DNA of 8,175 bases from CAZBKJ01 sp964492495. GTDB lineage: Bacteria; Patescibacteriota; Microgenomatia; UBA1400; UBA12028. The translations under genes were made by a program, and so were the position numbers. Of the stretch, positions 1 through 5,734 are shown one piece after another. The stretch spans positions 1 to 8,175 of the forward strand of contig CAZBKJ010000039.1 of NCBI GenBank assembly GCA_964492495.1, read 5' to 3'. Below the pieces are notes generated by a model. The model was not told the DNA's origin and did not search any database. It saw only the letters and a list, made by a program, of their open reading frames with translations. Each line of letters opens with the position of its first letter. Position 1 is the stretch's first letter.

Positions 1-595
1 CTACGACTGCCAAGTGATAGGTTGGAAAGCCGTCAGATTTTATGATGACTTGATCATCTAAAATATCAGAAGAAAACTCAATGTGACCTCTCACGAGGTC
101 TTCCCAAGATATAAGTTCTTTGTCGGGAATCTTCATACGAATGACATGACTCTCACCATTCTCTACTCTTGCCTTTGCTTCCTCTAAAGGAATAGCACGG
201 CATCGGCGATCATACCTCGGGATTTCTTTTCGAGCCTGCTGTTCTTCACGCATTTTTGTTAGCGTCTCTGATGAGCAAAAACAATAATACGCATGTCCTT
301 TTTCTATAAGTTCGCTGGCATATTTTTTGTAGATCGGTAGTCGTTCTGATTGTCGGTACGGTCCGTACTGTCCCCCAATATTTGGAGCTTCGCTATACGG
401 AATGCCAATCCATTGGAGTGCATCATAAATAACATCTTCAGCTCCCTCTACAAAGCGACTTCTGTCCGTATCCTCGATTCGCACAATAAACTCACCGCCA
501 TGTTGCTTTGCAAAAGCGTAGTTGTAGATTGCATAATACGCAGTGCCGATATGGGCAATACCTGTGGGTGATGGGGCAATACGAGTTCGAACCAT
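1..595 (-). CDS. gltX: Glutamyl-tRNA synthetase, N-terminal part (partial at window edge)
   Basis: Glutamyl-tRNA synthetase (class I aaRS) charges tRNA-Glu, and in many bacteria also tRNA-Gln for later amidation, in the cytoplasm. The minus-strand reading frame opens with ATG at 595 and runs off the left edge after 198 residues, so the C-terminal half with the KMSKS loop and the anticodon-binding domain is outside the window. The start is the usual one: residues 1-20 hold the class I signature PSPTG...HIG (His15-Ile-Gly17), though a Thr replaces the usual Gly/Asn after HIG. The segment RIEDTD (39-44) matches the glutamate-binding region of the Rossmann fold. A zinc-type motif, Cys105-x-Cys107 ... 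Tyr128-x3-Cys132, is intact, as in E. coli GltX. No Shine-Dalgarno precedes the ATG, and a TATAAT lies 6 bp upstream, so the mRNA may be leaderless. I cannot tell discriminating from non-discriminating type because the relevant C-terminal region is missing. Confidence 0.97.
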   Translation of the reverse strand, partial: MVRTRIAPSPTGIAHIGTAYYAIYNYAFAKQHGGEFIVRIEDTDRSRFVEGAEDVIYDALQWIGIPYSEAPNIGGQYGPYRQSERLPIYKKYASELIEKGHAYYCFCSSETLTKMREEQQARKEIPRYDRRCRAIPLEEAKARVENGESHVIRMKIPDKELISWEDLVRGHIEFSSDILDDQVIIKSDGFPTYHLAVV

Positions 596-601
596 AGCGC
601 A

Positions 602-607
602 ATTATA
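602..607 (-). promoter_or_regulatory. gltX: Candidate -10 box of gltX
   Basis: A perfect TATAAT on the minus strand ends 6 nt before the gltX ATG. Transcription would begin at or next to the A of the start codon, giving a leaderless mRNA, which fits the absence of a ribosome binding site. No convincing -35 hexamer sits 16-18 bp upstream, so the call rests on the -10 alone. Confidence 0.45.
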
Positions 608-618
608 CATTTTCGCTA

Positions 619-624
619 TATACT
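619..624 (+). promoter_or_regulatory. Candidate -10 box of the 631-1704 gene
   Basis: TATACT lies 6 nt before the ATG at 631. As with the divergent gltX box, this spacing predicts a start of transcription at or near the start codon, and there is no ribosome binding site in between. I see no good -35 hexamer. The two -10 boxes face away from each other 11 bp apart in a 35-bp gap. Confidence 0.45.
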
Positions 625-630
625 ATTCAT

Positions 631-1704
631 ATGGCAAATCAAAAAGCCAAACCAACGACCCTTACGCAAGCCGCCTTTGCCATGCGCAAAATCATTTTAT
701 TTGGTGGTTTTGGCCTTCTCACCCTGATTGTAGGCCGAGTATTCCTTGAGGCTGCCGTCGCGTACTGGAAGGCAACTCACCCCGAACCCCCTCCTCCTCC
801 AACCGTTGGCTTCGGAATTCTTCCAAAGCTTGTCTTTTCAGAGCAGGAAAACCCAACCCTGACGTACAAACTCGATATGACAAGTCAACGGTTGCGACCG
901 TTCTCAGACAGGGCTCGAGTTTTTTTCCAGCCATCCAAACGAGCAAATCTCCTCGCACTGGAAAGAGCTGGAGAGCAAGCAAAAACACTCGGATTTTTAT
1001 TTGAACCAGATCGCATTAGCGATGAAGTCTATCGATGGAGACGAACAACACCTATCCCAGGAGTCCTTGATTACAATATCGTGACAGGTACATTCGCACT
1101 TCGTGTTGATTGGCAATCAGATCCAAACTTCCTACAACAAAATCGTTTACCAAATGAGGATGATGCAATTAGTACGACAAGGCAACTTCTCTCTTCTGTA
1201 GGGCTCCTGTCCAAAGATATCGCTACTGGAAGCGCAAAGGTAAGTTACCTCCGGGCTGATACCGATGGGTTTACCAATACGGTAAGTTTTTCTGAATCAG
1301 ATTTCTTGGAGGTCAATATTTTCCGAACCGATATAAACAGTCAGTTCAAAGTACTCACGGAAAAGCCATCACAGGGAACGATACGTGCGGTCATTAGCGG
1401 AAACTCCGACCGATCACAACAACTCGTATCACTTATCTATAATTACCTTCCCGTCGATTACGAGGTCGTTCATACGTACCCAATTATTACACCTTCTCAA
1501 GCGTTCGAAGTACTCTCTTCAGGCAATGGATATGTAGCTGCTCTTGCTCCAGATCAAACTGATATCGTGATCCGCAATATTTATCTTGCATACTATGACA
1601 GCGGGAAACAGCAGCAGTATATGCAACCAATTTACGTTCTTGAAGGAGACGGTGGATACGTTGGATACGTGCCTGCAATTGATTCTACGTGGATCACACA
1701 GTAA
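631..1704 (+). CDS. Unrecognised single-pass membrane-anchored protein with large extracytoplasmic part
   Basis: I do not recognise the family with confidence. The 357-residue product starts with a short basic cytoplasmic tail. One strongly hydrophobic segment follows at about residues 19-43, preceded by Arg-Lys, then a proline-rich linker (PEPPPPP at about 51-57) and a polar region of about 300 residues with alternating beta-type and polar segments. This predicts an N-in membrane anchor with an exported domain. The C-terminal stretch (QPIYVLEGD...GYVGYVPAI, about 330-351) has the look of PepSY/YycH-YycI-type beta domains, but that is only a resemblance. I see no catalytic motif. The ATG at 631 directly precedes the basic tail and follows a TATACT box by 6 nt, with no Shine-Dalgarno. 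The gene converges on dacA with 5 bp between the two stop codons. Base composition resembles the flanking housekeeping genes. Confidence 0.9.
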   Translation: MANQKAKPTTLTQAAFAMRKIILFGGFGLLTLIVGRVFLEAAVAYWKATHPEPPPPPTVGFGILPKLVFSEQENPTLTYKLDMTSQRLRPFSDRARVFFQPSKRANLLALERAGEQAKTLGFLFEPDRISDEVYRWRRTTPIPGVLDYNIVTGTFALRVDWQSDPNFLQQNRLPNEDDAISTTRQLLSSVGLLSKDIATGSAKVSYLRADTDGFTNTVSFSESDFLEVNIFRTDINSQFKVLTEKPSQGTIRAVISGNSDRSQQLVSLIYNYLPVDYEVVHTYPIITPSQAFEVLSSGNGYVAALAPDQTDIVIRNIYLAYYDSGKQQQYMQPIYVLEGDGGYVGYVPAIDSTWITQ

Positions 1705-1709
1705 ATTTT

Positions 1710-2630
1710 TTAGAGTGTCTTCATCCAATCATCAAAGGACTTTGTCTCTGTCGTAAAATTCCCAAACGCCCACGAAAAAAGTTGCGTTGTCTCTGCAAAA
1801 CGATTCGGACTTCCAAGCACAGCAGTGATAATAGTTTGATCCCCTCGTGTAGCTTGTGCTACCAAACATTCACCACTTTGTTCAGTCCATCCTGTTTTGA
1901 TCCCTTCAATTCCTGGTACGGTGCCAAGTAATACATTTGTCGTACGGAGTGTATGCACAAACTTTCCTTGTGTGTCATACACGGTGGCTTGCCGTTCTTT
2001 GACCATTTGTGCAAACGTTGGGTTTTGCATCGCAATCTGGGAAAGTATCACTAGATCACGAACGGTTGTGTAGTGTCCCTCCTGCGAATATCCAACAACA
2101 TTCATAAAATGCGTATTTTGCAGATGAAGCTGATCTGCTCGCTGATTCATTTCTAGCAAAAATGCTTCCTCCCCTCCAGGAAAAGTATCCGCAAGTACCA
2201 TGGCTGCGTCATTTGCAGATTGAATAAGTATTCCACGAAGTAAGTCTCGAACCAGTATCTTCTCGCCCGCTACAAGCCCCATATGGCTTCCATCACTGGA
2301 AAGAGAGCCACTTACACTCGCAACCTGATCAAGATCAAGATTTTCTAGTACTATGAGTGCTGTCATGATTTTTGTGGTCGAAGCGGGATAGAGTGGGAGA
2401 TCAGCGTTCTTCTCTATGAGAATTTGTCCAGATTGTTGATTCATGACGATATATGCTTGTGAAAGTATCGCTGGATCGCTCGCGGCTTTTGCCTTTGGGA
2501 TTGTCAGCGTGATGGGTGGGAGTGCTTCAAGATTTTCAAGAGTTGGAATGTGCGGAAATTGTGGATGATAGAGTGTTGTGTGCCAAAAGAGAAAGGTAGA
2601 AAGGATGAGAGAGAAGATTTCGGAAAACAT
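1710..2630 (-). CDS. D-alanyl-D-alanine carboxypeptidase, S11 family (PBP5/DacA-like)
   Basis: Penicillin-binding D,D-carboxypeptidases of peptidase family S11 trim the terminal D-Ala from peptidoglycan stem peptides outside the membrane. All three active-site motifs are present in the 306-residue product: Ser84-x-x-Lys87 (STTK, with the nucleophile Ser84), Ser138-Ala-Asn140 and Lys245-Thr-Gly247, plus the family-typical stretch NTHFMNVVGY near 172-181. Residues 4-20 are hydrophobic and should act as signal peptide or anchor. AKAA (about 47-50) could be a cleavage site, but it is far from the hydrophobic core. The protein ends about 60 residues after KTG, so it lacks the C-terminal beta domain and amphipathic anchor of E. 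coli PBP5 (about 400 residues). It starts 20 bp after the FemAB-family gene and is probably the last gene of that operon. A TATACT on the minus strand 9 nt before the ATG could be a weak internal promoter, and no Shine-Dalgarno is close enough. Confidence 0.93.
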   Translation of the reverse strand: MFSEIFSLILSTFLFWHTTLYHPQFPHIPTLENLEALPPITLTIPKAKAASDPAILSQAYIVMNQQSGQILIEKNADLPLYPASTTKIMTALIVLENLDLDQVASVSGSLSSDGSHMGLVAGEKILVRDLLRGILIQSANDAAMVLADTFPGGEEAFLLEMNQRADQLHLQNTHFMNVVGYSQEGHYTTVRDLVILSQIAMQNPTFAQMVKERQATVYDTQGKFVHTLRTTNVLLGTVPGIEGIKTGWTEQSGECLVAQATRGDQTIITAVLGSPNRFAETTQLFSWAFGNFTTETKSFDDWMKTL

Positions 2631-2650
2631 AGAAATAGTAGTATACCTTC

Positions 2651-3583
2651 TTATAGAATCCGACGCACAAATGTCGGTGGATAATAGATATCAATTGGTA
2701 AGAATCGAGACTTAAATTGAGAGAATCCTTTCCATCTTGGATATTCTTTTGGATATCGCTCATCATACATCGAGCAAAAATCAAAGATATCAGCTCCCTG
2801 TTCTTTTGCAAGCTTGATCGCTGTATATGTCAGGCCAGTTGGAACATGGAACTTTCTTCCCATTTGGCTTGTGAATGTATAGAAATAATATGCGATACGA
2901 TCATGAATCAACACAAGCATCACTCCAGATAAAACTCCATCTGTTTTACACGTTAGAACAAAACCTTCAGTCAGGAACGAGGAAATTACTGTACGCAAAA
3001 AATCGTTTGAAAATCCAAAGATCTTTCGTTCTTTTGACCATTCATCATGAAGCGTGAAAAATGCTTCTGTATTCTTTTGTGAGAGCGATGAAAACGAAGT
3101 GATTGTGTATACATTGCGTTTTCGCAAAGAGACAGTAACGTTATACCTCGTTTTACTCGGAAAATTGTGCTGAATTTGCAAGAGCGATGGTGTCAGATCA
3201 AGGATCGCTGTCTTACTGTGAGCAAAATGAATATCACCTATAAAAAAACCATGTGCCGAAAAAATCTGTACTGCCTCCTGTGATTGGGCTTTTGATGCAA
3301 ATGAGAACGGTACTTTTCCAGTACTTGTGACAAACTCCCCAGTGATTGCTGGTTCGATAACGAGCTGAACAAACTTGAGTTTTTTCCGCATCGAAAGAAG
3401 TTTTGGAAAATCAATGACGTGTGATCGTTGCATTTTTGCCAGCGATACAGGGCCAAGACTTCGAACCGCCAATCTACTTTCTCCAATCGGGATACTACTC
3501 CATCCAATCCGCTCCATGACTTTTGCATGTGAAAGCGATTGATGAAAATCTTCACGAGAATAAAACCGTGATACAAGATCCAT
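2651..3583 (-). CDS. FemAB-family (FemX/MurM-type) aminoacyl-tRNA-dependent peptidoglycan transferase or GNAT-fold relative
   Basis: FemABX proteins have two GNAT-like subdomains and transfer an amino acid from aminoacyl-tRNA to the stem peptide of lipid II or nascent peptidoglycan at the cytoplasmic face of the membrane. Family signatures visible in the 310-residue product are ILDLT (127-131) followed by KTRYNV (144-149), the hallmark DL...TRYN-I stretch of the second subdomain, then a glycine-rich GVLSGVMLVL region (216-225), and near the C-terminus IFDFCSMYDERYP...KGFSQFKSRF, equivalent to the DFWG...FK ending. It is shorter than classic FemX (about 400 residues) and has no coiled-coil arm. 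The gene starts 12 bp after the aspS stop and has no clear Shine-Dalgarno, so translation is probably coupled to aspS. Its position between an aaRS gene and a D,D-carboxypeptidase gene supports a cell-wall role. Substrate amino acid is unknown. The family is more certain than the activity. Confidence 0.87.
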   Translation of the reverse strand: MDLVSRFYSREDFHQSLSHAKVMERIGWSSIPIGESRLAVRSLGPVSLAKMQRSHVIDFPKLLSMRKKLKFVQLVIEPAITGEFVTSTGKVPFSFASKAQSQEAVQIFSAHGFFIGDIHFAHSKTAILDLTPSLLQIQHNFPSKTRYNVTVSLRKRNVYTITSFSSLSQKNTEAFFTLHDEWSKERKIFGFSNDFLRTVISSFLTEGFVLTCKTDGVLSGVMLVLIHDRIAYYFYTFTSQMGRKFHVPTGLTYTAIKLAKEQGADIFDFCSMYDERYPKEYPRWKGFSQFKSRFLPIDIYYPPTFVRRIL

Positions 3584-3595
3584 ACAGAAAAATAA

Positions 3596-4999
3596 TTATT
3601 TCACTTCTATAGATCGTAAACCGAGTTCTTTGAGCTGTGCTTCACTGACCTCCATTGGAGCTTCCATCACAGACGTTCTTCCTGTTGAAGTCATCGGAAA
3701 TGGAATAGCTTCTTTGAGTGCATTTTGTCCAGCCAGAAGCATGACATGGCGATCTAGCCCAAGTGCAATTCCCCCATGTGGAGGTGCGCCGTAGGAAAAT
3801 GCTTCAAGCATGTGCCCAATACTTTTTTGTGTTTCTTCTTCAGAGTACCCCATGATTTTGTAGGTCGCTTTCAGTACTGCAGGATCATGAGCTCTTACAC
3901 TGCCTCCTCCCGCTTCGTATCCATTACACACTAGGTCATACTGTGTTGTAAGAATTTGATCAACGTTCTTTCCTTCCAGATGCCACTGGATGTGTTCTGG
4001 TTTTGGACTACTAAATGGATTGTGCGTGAATGTCCATCCGCTTTTTCCATCACGAACTTCGGCAGCATCACCCTTATCTACTTTCTTAAACATCGGGAAA
4101 TCAACCACCCAAGCAAAAGCGAGCGTTCCATCTTTTTTCTCTTCCTCTGATCGCAGATCAAACTTATCAGCTCCAAACTTCTCAATAGCTTCTTTGTAGG
4201 TATAGACAGGGAATGTGTCTTTTTGCAGTTTTCCACCTACTTTTTTCACCGCTTCCTTGACCACATCTTCAACGGTATGAATGACGTCGTCACGTTCTAC
4301 AAAACTCATCTCCAAATCAAGTTGAGTAAACTCAAACCCTCTGTCTGCTCGCAGATCTTCATCCCGAAAACATCGAGCAAGTTGAAAGTATCGCTCGATC
4401 CCTGCAACCATCAGCAGTTGTTTATACTGTTGAGGACTTTGCGGAAGTGCATAGAATTTTCCTGGCTGAAAACGTGAAGGAACCAAAAAATCTCGAGCTC
4501 CTTCCATCGTTGCTTTGGAAAGAATTGGTGTTTCTACTTCACAGAATTCTCGGCTCATAAGAGCCTCGCGAATCGCGTGAAAGTACGCAGAACGAAGTCG
4601 CATCGTCTTTGCCATACGAGTTCGGCGCATATCAAGATACCGATACTTCAATCGATGTTCTTCATTGATCTCTAATCCATCGCCATCAACGTGAATGGGA
4701 AGTTCCGATGCTTTTCCAAGCACGGTATACTCTTTGACCTCTATTTCTATCGTTCCTGTTGGAAGTTCTTTGTTAATGTACTTTTCTCCACGTGCTTTGA
4801 TAGTACCGGTGATTTCTACGACCGATTCACTACTGAGTTCTCCCATCATTTGATACCCCACGCACTGGATGATTCCCGTTCTGTCCCGAAGATCAATAAA
4901 CGTCAATTTTCCATGATCTCTTTTGGTATCTACCCATCCCTGAAGAGTAACTTCTTTGCCAATTTCATTGACTGCTTCAAGAATCATCGTTCGTTTCAT
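3596..4999 (-). CDS. aspS: Aspartyl-tRNA synthetase lacking the GAD insertion domain
   Basis: Class II aaRS that attaches Asp to tRNA-Asp, and to tRNA-Asn in the non-discriminating type. The OB-fold anticodon domain covers about residues 15-95 (GWVDTKRDHGKLTFIDLRD). The catalytic domain shows VETPILSKATMEGARDFLVP (155-174, motif 1 area), the flipping loop QSPQ (187-190), motif 2 FRDEDLRADR..EFTQ (211-226), EAGGGSVRAHDP (362-373) and motif 3 GIALGLDR (410-417). In bacterial AspRS (about 590 residues) a GAD domain of over 100 residues lies between motifs 2 and 3. Here FGADKFDLR (275-283) runs almost straight into the WVVDFPMF block (297-304), giving 467 residues. The normally conserved QP of RADRQPEFTQ is Gly221-Phe222. 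His29 is the residue type reported for non-discriminating AspRS, whereas Lys73 is the discriminating type. AAGGAG (5005-5010) precedes the ATG, which overlaps the previous stop as ATGA. A T-box leader controls the operon. Confidence 0.98.
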   Translation of the reverse strand: MKRTMILEAVNEIGKEVTLQGWVDTKRDHGKLTFIDLRDRTGIIQCVGYQMMGELSSESVVEITGTIKARGEKYINKELPTGTIEIEVKEYTVLGKASELPIHVDGDGLEINEEHRLKYRYLDMRRTRMAKTMRLRSAYFHAIREALMSREFCEVETPILSKATMEGARDFLVPSRFQPGKFYALPQSPQQYKQLLMVAGIERYFQLARCFRDEDLRADRGFEFTQLDLEMSFVERDDVIHTVEDVVKEAVKKVGGKLQKDTFPVYTYKEAIEKFGADKFDLRSEEEKKDGTLAFAWVVDFPMFKKVDKGDAAEVRDGKSGWTFTHNPFSSPKPEHIQWHLEGKNVDQILTTQYDLVCNGYEAGGGSVRAHDPAVLKATYKIMGYSEEETQKSIGHMLEAFSYGAPPHGGIALGLDRHVMLLAGQNALKEAIPFPMTSTGRTSVMEAPMEVSEAQLKELGLRSIEVK

Positions 5000-5454
5000 A
5001 GAGTCTCCTTTTGTAAAAATGACAGTATCATTGATAAATTAGAATTCAAAAAAACAGGTTGAATTCCAATAACTTCTTTGTATGAAGGTATTTTGTCATC
5101 CATTTCATTTAATATGAAAATCTGTTTTCCCAAATAAACTGCTACAGCAATTTCCATTAACACGTTTGGTCCAATATATCCCTTCAAACCATGTTTTTCG
5201 TTGTTTACTACTAAAAATGCATCACTTTTTTCTATTTTTTCAAATAAGTACGTAATTACTCTTCTTTTCATTTCCGGTGAATACTTCTCATACCGCTCTC
5301 TTTGTGCACTTTCATCGTAACTGCCACTTTCTTCCATCTCTGTAACTACATCAGGAACTAGTACATCAAAACCATGAGCAAGGAGTTTTTGGCGAATATC
5401 CGCTACATCTTTATAAAAACTGACACTAGAACCAATTGTTATTATTTTTTTCAT
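4996..5454 (-). CDS. Nucleoside 2-deoxyribosyltransferase-like (DUF4406-type) protein
   Basis: The 152-residue product looks like a small Rossmann-type protein of the nucleoside 2-deoxyribosyltransferase superfamily. It has an N-terminal beta strand with Gly-Ser-Ser (IITIGSS, 4-10), a helix plus GFDVLVPD (28-35), then IEKSDAFLVVN (74-84), KGYIGPN (91-97) and LMEIAVAVYLGKQIFIL (99-115). The order SDA...VVN...GYIG.N...ME...A...GK is typical of the superfamily, and Glu101 is at the position of the usual catalytic Glu. Whether it acts on nucleosides is unknown; many such short proteins are uncharacterised. I prefer the ATG at 5454 because MKKIITIG begins the first strand. A TTG at 5475 in frame would add seven residues that fall in the terminator stem. 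The ATG follows an eight-T run with no Shine-Dalgarno. The stop overlaps aspS (ATGA), so it is translationally coupled to the synthetase and lies under the same T-box switch. The gene is more A/T-rich than aspS. Confidence 0.85.
   Translation of the reverse strand: MKKIITIGSSVSFYKDVADIRQKLLAHGFDVLVPDVVTEMEESGSYDESAQRERYEKYSPEMKRRVITYLFEKIEKSDAFLVVNNEKHGLKGYIGPNVLMEIAVAVYLGKQIFILNEMDDKIPSYKEVIGIQPVFLNSNLSMILSFLQKETL
5004..5010 (-). promoter_or_regulatory. aspS: Ribosome binding site of aspS inside the upstream gene
   Basis: AAGGAGA on the minus strand, with 5 nt between GGAG and the ATG at 4999. It is formed by the last codons of the upstream gene (Lys-Glu-Thr-Leu-stop), whose TGA overlaps the aspS ATG. 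It is one of the two strong Shine-Dalgarno sites in the window and fixes the aspS start. Confidence 0.88.
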
Positions 5455-5502
5455 AAAAAAAACCACGCCATGCAATCCATATAAGGACGCTTTATGCGTG
5501 GT
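5455..5502 (-). terminator. Intrinsic terminator of the T-box leader
   Basis: ACCACGC (5502-5496) pairs with GCGTGGT (5468-5462), extended by AT/AT across one bulged G and by an inner TCC/GGA, and is followed by eight T residues on the minus strand (5462-5455). The 5' arm overlaps the ACC of the T-box bulge and helix A2, so terminator and antiterminator exclude each other. The U-run ends exactly at the ATG at 5454. Confidence 0.87.
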
Positions 5503-5595
5503 ACCACCTCATTTTTTTCTCTCCAGCGTTCTCGGGCTTACCCGTGTCTACTCATCTGGGCGTCACCCCAAATTCAAGCGCAGACAAATGTATCT
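5455..5595 (-). ncRNA. T-box riboswitch leader of the aspS operon, with minimal Stem I
   Basis: A leader of about 140 nt that should sense a tRNA's charging state. The T-box sequence AGGTGGTACCACGC (5509-5496) folds as a textbook antiterminator. Helix A1 is AUGAGG (5512-5507) with CCUUAU (5486-5481). The 7-nt bulge UGGUACC (5506-5500) is able to pair with a tRNA 3' end. Helix A2 is ACGC (5499-5496) with GCGU (5490-5487) and a 5-nt loop. It competes with an intrinsic terminator. Upstream there is only a small stem: CCAG (5559-5556) with CUGG (5526-5523), enclosing a 5' strand with AGUA (5552-5549), an apical CGGG-UAAG-CCCG hairpin (5544-5533) and a 3' strand containing GAA (5531-5529). This resembles the S-turn/specifier loop of an ultrashort Stem I. 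A purine-rich linker follows directly; no Stem II or III is apparent. The antiterminator is near certain. The Stem I model and the cognate tRNA are not settled. Confidence 0.9.
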
Positions 5596-5601
5596 TTTTG
5601 T

Positions 5602-5630
5602 ATTGTACTGCCAGGAAGAAATCTTGACAA
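5602..5630 (-). promoter_or_regulatory. Sigma70-type promoter of the T-box/aspS operon
   Basis: Minus strand TTGTCA (5630-5625), 17-bp spacer, TACAAT (5607-5602). Five of six bases match in each hexamer and the spacing is optimal. The start of transcription is expected near 5595, just upstream of the T-box leader. Its -35 box overlaps the -35 box of the rightward promoter. Confidence 0.78.
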
Positions 5631-5650
5631 CATAGCCTTTGTGCTATAAT
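5624..5650 (+). promoter_or_regulatory. Extended -10 promoter of the rightward cassette
   Basis: Consensus TTGACA (5624-5629), a 15-bp spacer and consensus TATAAT (5645-5650) preceded by TGC, giving an extended -10 (TGnTATAAT). The spacer is 2 bp short, which the extended -10 may offset. The predicted start is near 5657. The -35 is one base out of register with the opposing TTGTCA, so the two promoters occupy the same DNA. Confidence 0.72.
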
Positions 5651-5662
5651 TGATCCTGTTCT

Positions 5663-5734
5663 ATGAACAAAGCACATCTTATTGCCATTCAATTCCTTCT
5701 CGTCCGTGATCGGGCGGGGGTATTTGTGGAGTAA
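5663..5734 (+). CDS. Candidate leader peptide ORF (23 codons) in an attenuator
   Basis: ATG at 5663 to TAA at 5732-5734, starting about 6 nt after the predicted transcription start, so translation would be nearly leaderless. The peptide is rich in branched residues: Leu6-Ile7-Ala-Ile9, then Phe11-Leu12-Leu13-Val14, and Val20, Val22. It has no run of one amino acid as in classical his or phe leaders. Its last codons (about 18-22) form the 5' arm of the antiterminator hairpin, and its stop is just downstream of that arm. This is the geometry expected if a ribosome reaching the stop favours the terminator and a ribosome stalled early favours readthrough. I do not recognise the peptide. The ORF is short enough to be chance; its placement, not its sequence, is the argument. 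Confidence 0.5.
   Translation: MNKAHLIAIQFLLVRDRAGVFVE

Noticed and set aside
719..988. Open frame antisense to the membrane protein gene, and similar antisense frames in aspS, recJ and femAB.
   Set aside because: They are shadows of well-supported genes, without ribosome binding sites or recognisable products.
1690..1712. T-rich stretch after the 631-1704 gene as an intrinsic terminator.
   Set aside because: Only a 3-bp GTG/CAC stem precedes the T-run, too weak to call.
5473..5475. TTG as an upstream start for the deoxyribosyltransferase-like gene (seven extra residues).
   Set aside because: The extra codons lie in the 3' arm of the terminator and its U-run, and the family's first beta strand begins at MKKII. 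ATG 5454 is preferred, although it has no Shine-Dalgarno.
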